A DNA stretch of 64,000 nucleotides from Odontesthes bonariensis (lineage: Eukaryota > Chordata > Actinopteri > Atheriniformes > Atherinopsidae), in assembly GCF_027942865.1 (NCBI RefSeq), contig NC_134529.1:29572760-29636759 (forward strand), given 5' to 3'. The position numbers were made by a program, and so were the translations under genes. Positions within the stretch are counted from its first letter, which is position 1, and each line of letters begins with the position of its first letter. Below the pieces are notes generated by a model that made no database searches, was not told where the DNA came from, and saw nothing but the letters and a program-made list of their open reading frames with translations. Of the stretch, positions 57,461-64,000 are shown piece by piece.

Positions 57461-59235
57461 CAAACAGAATAATGTCAGCATCATTATGGGGTATAATGTA
57501 TATATCTATTTATGTTTGCTTCAAAGTAATTAAATATACAATCCATTAGTCAAGCAAACTTGATTGGAATAACAGCGGACGATTTAAGGAAACTCCTACG
57601 ACAGGTCTGGATCACTCGTAAATTCTGTTCGTACCTGAAAGAAAACGTAAAATATGAAAAAATTGGTGAATGCGCAAATTCTCTTAAATCACTCGTACGC
57701 ACGATTTAAGAACAAATCTGTGCGTACGAACGGTTGCTGCATGAGGCCCAATGTCCTGGAATACAACCTGTAAAACCCACTGGGAGGGAGTTGGGGTGAG
57801 ACTTTCCATACCCACCCTACTTTCTTATTATGCGTCCTCACACACTGGCAACCTGAACATCATGTAGATGCAGTCATTAATGTGGACCAATTGAAAGGCA
57901 GTATAGTACAGGGATTAATGTCAATTTCTGGCTCAATTCAATATTGATTACATTAATACAGTTTCAGTACAAATTTGGCTTGGAAATTAAAGGGGTAACT
58001 TTTTGATCAGGTATGTTATTAACGAATATTTTCTCCTCTCAGTAGGCATATGTGCTTTATCCGAACTGCTCCACTCATCTGCCTGCAGGTGGGATGGTGC
58101 TGCTGTCGGTGTGGCTGAAAATGGCATATATTAAAAATTGATCTGAGGATTTTATGAATCGATGTCTGATTTTTCAAATGAAAAATCATTACACTGGAAA
58201 ATATTGTTTTTGAAGCCCTGGGGTAGTAGTCGTCACGCTTTCTGGAAACGTACACTTGTAAAGGGTGGGCACTTTCTTGAGTGACCCTCTCAGCTTTAGC
58301 TGTGAATGCAACCACATGATATGGCTTTTGGTGACTTGTTCATTTCAGTTTGACTAATTAGAATTTTAAACTGGCTGGAAACTGGTTTAACTGAATATTT
58401 TATATATATACACATGTCACACTCTTTGTGTCTACCTTTTATTATGCATAGATTTGGATAAGCATTGTTGTTATGCTGTCAGGGGTTCTTCTTAATTGTT
58501 TTGTAAGTTTAGTCAATAAAGTTAAAAAGGTAAATAATTTTTTTTCTTTTACAGAAAGAAAAGTTGGATAACTTGGAGAATCATTTCAGCCATTGTGGTT
58601 TACAGAAATGCAGCCTGTATAAAGATGAATCTTGACAAGTATGTAAAGTAAAGCATTACTGCAGTGGTTTCTGTCATTCTTTTACCTTCGGCGTTGTGTT
58701 CATTTGGACAAAGACTGTGCAGAACTCTGCTGCGCTTCAACGAGCTGTAAAAAAAAAAGCAAGGCTTTACTTCACAAAGCAGGTCTCTGTGTCAGACCCC
58801 ACAGTTTACGCAGGACCCACATTTTCAGCTGAAGGGGATCGCAAATGCTCACAGAAAATACTCTGTTCCCAAAAACAACATCAGTAAGAGTCAAACTGTA
58901 ATCATCTGACAACGATTCGCATGTAACAGCCAAGCTTAATGTGGTGCAGCAGGTAACGTTTGTTACCGTAGCGCCTCATTATAAAACTTCATGTTCGTTG
59001 CTCTAACAAGGGTAGCTACCTACGACCACAGAGTCATGATAAATGTATCACAAACGCTGGTGTCCGACAGCAGAATGTTCAGTAGGATTGTTTCTCTGAA
59101 GGTTTGGGGTCCATTGGATCTCACTTCTCACTTTCACTCATAACACCATAACACATCAGCCAGCTGAGTATTCAGGCTCTGCAAAGCAAAACATTGCTGT
59201 AAATTGTGAAGTAAAAACAAATTTGTGACACACAA

Positions 59236-59989
59236 TGATGGCAGACATCCCAAGTTCCAAAAACTCGTTTAAATTGGGGATTTTTTAAAAGGCTTAGACA
59301 GGCTGGATATAGATAGTTAGATACTGTAGCTGGCTAGTTAGATACAGGCCTTCACAATTTAGTAACTAAATGTGTTTGATACTTTAAATAAGTGTTTGAT
59401 ACGTTTTGCTTTATTTTATAACAGCATTTAACCTACAGAAATAAAATGCAGATGATGGCGCGTTCAACTTAGCCTACCTCCACATGTTTTACAGTCATTA
59501 AGTCCGCCGTGGGCAATACTGAAGCAACGGTATACTTTAGTATATTCTGCTGTAAAATGAGTCTTATATTTTCGTTTTTTACTCAAGGATTCACCTTTTT
59601 CAAGGATGCACAGTTTTGAGTGGTAACTTAGGTGACTGTCAGAGAGTAAATCGAAGCCCTCCCACACCGAACGTTATTGGCTTATTTTGCTGACTAAACC
59701 AATCAGCGCGCCCTCTGACAAGCATCGCTTTGGACAGATACGCACAGGTTTCACACCTCTCCCCACACCCCTCTCTCTCTCGTGCCTGCGCAGTCGAAAC
59801 GCGCATGGTGCACGAGTTATTGTATTGCCTGCACACTCTCACTCGCATTGAAAAAAAAAAAAAAAAAAAACACTCCCTCGCATAGTCTAAAATCCGAGAT
59901 ATTTTATCCGACTCGCGGGCATCCGGGATTAACTATCAATATCAGGGAGACTCCCGGAAGTTCCGGGAGACTTGGGATGTCTGTGATGG
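59236..59989. mobile_element. Non-autonomous DNA element, ends CAGACATCCCAAGT
   Basis: Element 59242-59983 with inverted ends CAGACATCCCAAGTTCC and GGGAGACTTGGGATGTCTG and the 6-bp flanking duplication TGATGG. No transposase. The superfamily is not assigned. Confidence 0.78.
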
Positions 59990-61374
59990 AATCCTGAAGC
60001 ACAAAATCAGTTGGCGCTTAGTTCCAGATGCTGAGTCTTTTCTGCTCTAATAAAGACTCCATTCTTCATCAGTCGGTTCCAGATCAGCTCTGCAGGATGG
60101 ACTTTCCTCAGACTGAGTTTGCTGGTCACGTTATTGAGCTGATGTCTTACCTGAGGAAAAGCCTTGCTCTGTGGAGAGATGCAGTCCACCTGAACATCTC
60201 CTGCAGAGGTAATGGCTGCCATCTCCCCAGGTCCTTTACCTGACATCAGCCCGTATCATCAGTGATGGTGGGAATGGGCCCGTTTTCTTCAGCCAGTCAT
60301 CTCTCTATGCTTCATCGGAGCAAACTAAAGCTCCAGATTGGTGATTCATCTCTGAATCTCACTTCCATCGAACCATCCACAGTCCACGACGGCTTCTCTT
60401 CAGCCCACCTGCTTTTCTTCCCTTTGGGTGTCAGTGATGGTTTACTTTGGCTTTTTCTGGATGGAAATCCCATTTCTTTCAGTTTGCTCTCAAACAGTGA
60501 CTCCTGTTTCTGCCTATTGGTTCATCATTTTGTATATTCAGACCTGTGTAGGTATTCATAGAATAGAATGGAATGCTATTAGAAAAATAAGAATTACCAA
60601 GAATTACAGTAATTTGATTTCCTGTTTTGGATATGTTTAACACTCAAGCAAAAACTTAATCTGTTAAATGAAATAGTTTTGTGTCATATCTGTGATTTAC
60701 GTCTTTTTTTACTAATGAAAACATTTGACCAGGCAGCCTCCAGTGGCGAGTGTACATCTGTAATTGAATTGATCCCACTCTGTCTGCAGCACACTCTCCT
60801 CCTCACTCGTGCATCTGTCCTTCATCATCTCGCCGTCTCGTGCTTTGCTGCAGGGTACGTGCACGCTCTCCTGGCCCTGTCCTAAACTTTCAGCCTTCTA
60901 AAGGTGCTCATGCTGTTGAGGTTGCTCCTCCGTCCTCACTGCCTGTCTGACTCTCTGGTGCAGGCTCTTTTCTCTCAGTTCGTTCCTGTCCTTGCTGTAA
61001 TCACAACCAGGGTTTAGAATTACTCTCTAGACATGTTTGTTTGTGTTTACTAGCTTTCCAGCTGTTTCTGTTTAAATGTTCCACAAACTTTAAATGGATT
61101 TCCACAGTGCAAGCAAATTATAAATGAGCAAGAGTGTAAAACAGTTACCTTTGAAATATTTGAAAAAAAGCACAATGCCTCGTTAATCCGTTTGTATTGC
61201 TAATAGCCTCGAGCGTAGCCAGTGAGCAGCATATTTCCTGTCGTGCAGCTGGAATGCAGTAAACTTGGGTGTGACATCATTCCAACATAGTTCCAACTTC
61301 TGATGAAAATGAAACGCAGCATTTAGGTCTTACACATTCCAGTGTTTCAGGCTTGTTTCCCAACAGTTGCCGAA

Positions 61375-61715
61375 TATATATTAAGATCAGATTTATTGTC
61401 ATGCATACATGCATACACACGAAATTTGTCCTCCGCTTTTAACCCATCCAGGTTGACACCTGTTGACACACACATGCTCATGTAGGGGGTCACACACTCA
61501 GACAGATGCCATACACTGGAGCGGTTGGCAGCCATTCACAGCCGGGGAGCATGGGGGTATGGTGCCTTGCTCAAGGGCACCTCAGCCGTGACAAGGAGGT
61601 GGACTGGCACCCCTCCAGCTGTCAGTTTCACCAATCTTTTTGAGTATTGAGAGTGGGAATGGAACCGCCAACCTTCCGGTTATTGGACAACCACTGAGCC
61701 ACGGCCACCCCACAT
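61375..61715. repeat. Teleost interspersed repeat (CTCAAGGGCACCTCAGCC type)
   Basis: Includes TTGCTCAAGGGCACCTCAGC and CAACCTTCCGGTTATTGG, dispersed repeat text common in fish genomes. Named family uncertain. Confidence 0.55.
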
Positions 61716-61734
61716 GTTGTTTACTTTTGAATGA

Positions 61735-61765
61735 ATAATCAATCAATCAATCAATCAATCAATAT
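61735..61765. repeat. (AATC)n microsatellite
   Basis: About seven copies of AATC followed by ATATTTATTTCTAAAGCAC, probably the tail of a retroposon. Confidence 0.85.
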
Positions 61766-64000
61766 TTATTTCTAAAGCACTTTTCATACTTAAAAAAATT
61801 CAACACAAAGTGCTTTACATAGATAATAAAATAATCTGTAGGACATTAGTGTGCTCTTAGTGATCACATCCAAATAATCTTGATTGGAGTGCAGTGATGA
61901 CAGCCTGGAGGAAATCTCTTGAGTTCTAGTTAACATGTCACTCTTCACTCGTCCTATCCTGACCAGATTGAGTGATTCATTTGTCCTCTGCCCTTCCTCA
62001 GAGCTCTGTTGAGGTAGAATGACATCTGCAGGCCCTAATGTTTTGACATGATCTGATCTTTTTGACCCTATTTTCTTTAATCCGGCTTTACTTATTTTGA
62101 TTTCACCGTTCAAACCACCTGCTTGTACCTCATGCTGATGATGAGCTTTGTTTTAAGACTTAAGTGCCTAGCTCAAAGGCATCTTTGCCGTTGTTAAGCA
62201 GTGGAAGATGTTCCCTTTGTGTTTCGGTGGTCTCTTTGGTGGGCATATGTGTTGCAGTGAGAGGACCATGCTATACAAGAAGAGCTGCAGCATGGGCTTG
62301 ATGGGCTGTGAGCTTCAGATGTCAAACAGGTGCAGTCTTTTTAATGATTCCCTCTGGATGTTTCTACTCTCTACAACTGAATATCCAGCATCTTCCTGAG
62401 TTTTCCTTCATATGCCTGTCAAAGTTTTCTGGTGCCTCCCTTAACCTGATTTCTGAGTCATTTCAGAGACTTCTTTAAATTCCACCGTAGACGATTGATT
62501 ATATCTACGAATGTCTTTAATTCCTTGTATTATTTGTTGTTTTCTTTTTCCTTTAGTTAACATTTGATATGGATAAGAAAGATTCCCAAATGCAGATGTC
62601 GCAGGTGGTTAAGTGAATGGCTGGAGAGTTTTTTTTTTTTCAGTTTCTTGGACTCACACATAGGGTTTGAGATCAGAGTTGTGCGTTGTCATTGTGTCCA
62701 TGGAGAATTCCCCATTTGTCTTCCATTATTCTCATATTTTCCCTACTTCCTACCTATTTTTTTCCCCCTTTTTTTTATCTGTATCCCAGTTCAAATCTGT
62801 GGAGTGTGTTGCCTCCATCTGCAGTCCATTCTCACCAGCCAGGCACAGACAAGAACAGCAACGAACAGCAGGAGGACTGGCCTGCACCGTCACAGACCAG
62901 GCTGACCAGCGTCACGCTGTAGCCAACATCGATGTCTTTGTTCCTATTCATACAGAATGATGTCTCATTACCTTTAAATTTACCGTTAAATTTGGATCTG
63001 GCATAATATGCTGTCCAAGTCACCATGTGGTCAGCTTCAACTTGACAGCTCGCAAGACTGGTTCTGCTGTGCGAGAAAGAGAAACACAAGTTAATGACAA
63101 CAATGATGTCATATGTACACGGAGAGTAAAGAGAGCAGAGGTAGGAGAGGTGCATCATGGGAGCTCCCCAGCAGTCTGGGCCTATAGCAATTACTGACTG
63201 TTCACCTTTGTGTTCCACCCCTTCTGTCCTATCCAGCAGTTAATTTGAATTGCAGAGGATGGGAGGGAATCCTTTAAAAAGTGTGATTTACAGTGTTGTC
63301 ATCGTCCTCTGTTCACTCCCCTCCCTCTGAGTGTGATCTTATTGCTTTCACCCACAGACACACTCTGGAACCTCTCTCCTCCTGTATATAGCTGTGTATG
63401 ACTGTACTGCAGCTGTACTTGGCTAACATCTAGTGAAAATAGTATGGAATGATGTGGATGTCATTGGGTACATGACAGTTGTCACCAGCACTGAGAACAT
63501 TTCAGTGAAGCTACTGATTGGCTGCTGTTGTTATGCAGAACAGAGTGCCACAGAAAAACTTTCAAGCCCTTCACATTTCATAGACGGGCTTAAAAATGTT
63601 CTGTGGTCAGCAACTCAGTACGTTCTGTGTCGGCATATGTTTATTCAGACCAGCACCAGACTGAATTGTTGAAAATGAGAGGTCACCACAGTGACCATAG
63701 TCTGTGGAGAGGTGTCCGTTTCTTCATCTGTACCATCAATGCTTCCTCTACAATGACCCTCAAAGGCCAAATGTTTTAAACAAAATGCCCACAACAGCAT
63801 AACGGAACCAGCAGATCTTCTCACTTTAGGACATGAAGGTTTCTGTTGACACTTTGATTTGTATATTTCCGCTAAGCTAATGTTGACCAAATTTACCAAA
63901 TTATCACTTAGTTTTTTTGGCAAAAATTAGATGTCAATGTTTATTAAAATTCATCTGTATATGGGACATGGCAAAAGAAACGTGGAGCAACCATTTCAAA

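Larger units (their letters stand above)
55014..57751. mobile_element. PIF/Harbinger element interrupted by nested insertions
   Basis: The ends TTGGGCCTCATGCA and TGCATGAGGCCCAA are perfect 14-base inverted repeats. The plus strand near 55283-55465 codes a Myb/SANT-like protein start (HKKNNFRGSETEVLLSEIQ). The minus strand at 55777-56122 codes HARBI1-like transposase (LGFLATGTFQREIGDRSGVS, then AVAGLPNIIGAIDCTHIRIK). This divergent pair is the usual Harbinger arrangement. Both genes carry stops or frameshifts. The 1.2 kb between 56216 and 57460 is a later insertion. Confidence 0.87.
46101..64000 (+). other. rev3l: rev3l intron 1 (at least 17.9 kb)
   Basis: No segment resembling REV3L exon 2 (CLHLHGIFPYLYVPY-type) was found. 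The stretch holds the transposable elements listed separately; the parts between them (46420-47160, 49170-50530, 51900-53400, 57760-59240, 59990-61380, 61770-64000) show no gene I can support. Confidence 0.6.

Noticed and set aside
46101..64000. A second rev3l exon
   Set aside because: I looked for the conserved HLHGIFPYLYVPY-type segment and did not find it; I cannot exclude a small exon missed by eye.

Overview
This window is vertebrate nuclear DNA, almost certainly from a ray-finned (teleost) fish. It has spliced genes with GT-AG introns, abundant (TG)n microsatellites, minisatellites, and many DNA transposons and LINE fragments of the kinds common in teleosts. All exon joins below were made by eye from reading frame, splice sites and remembered vertebrate homologues; no search was run.

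Layout, all host genes on the + strand: (1) 945-22701, the complete coding part of fyn, a Src-family tyrosine kinase. Eleven coding exons sum to exactly 537 codons, and there is a second version of the linker exon (brain-type 7A at 13402-13566, T-cell-type 7B at 13867-14022). (2) 22702-29288, the fyn 3' flank with a large higher-order minisatellite. (3) 29289-31669, a two-exon orphan class A GPCR of the GPR139/GPR142 type. (4) 32825-40535, traf3ip2 (Act1/CIKS), the SEFIR adaptor of IL-17 receptor signalling, nine coding exons, 409 codons. (5) 45962-46100, the first coding exon of rev3l (catalytic subunit of DNA polymerase zeta) in a CpG-rich start region; the remaining 17.9 kb looks like rev3l intron 1. 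The order fyn - traf3ip2 - rev3l in one orientation matches human 6q21 as I recall it; the GPCR between fyn and traf3ip2 is the extra gene.

The genes share ancestral linkage rather than a pathway: Fyn is a membrane-anchored signalling kinase, Act1 couples IL-17 receptors to TRAF6, and Rev3 carries out translesion synthesis. The introns hold most of the sequence novelty: a 2.5 kb minisatellite starting 50 bases after the first fyn donor; two related hAT-type elements and a TA-flanked MITE in fyn introns, with the MITE repeated in inverted orientation in rev3l intron 1; a decayed L1-type LINE in the last traf3ip2 intron; and in rev3l intron 1 a three-level nest (a TTAA-flanked foldback element inside a hAT-like element inside a PIF/Harbinger element).

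The most biologically interesting signals are the conserved 7A/7B exon pair in a fish fyn and the long pure (TG) tract that replaces the polypyrimidine tract of the shared exon just downstream of that pair.
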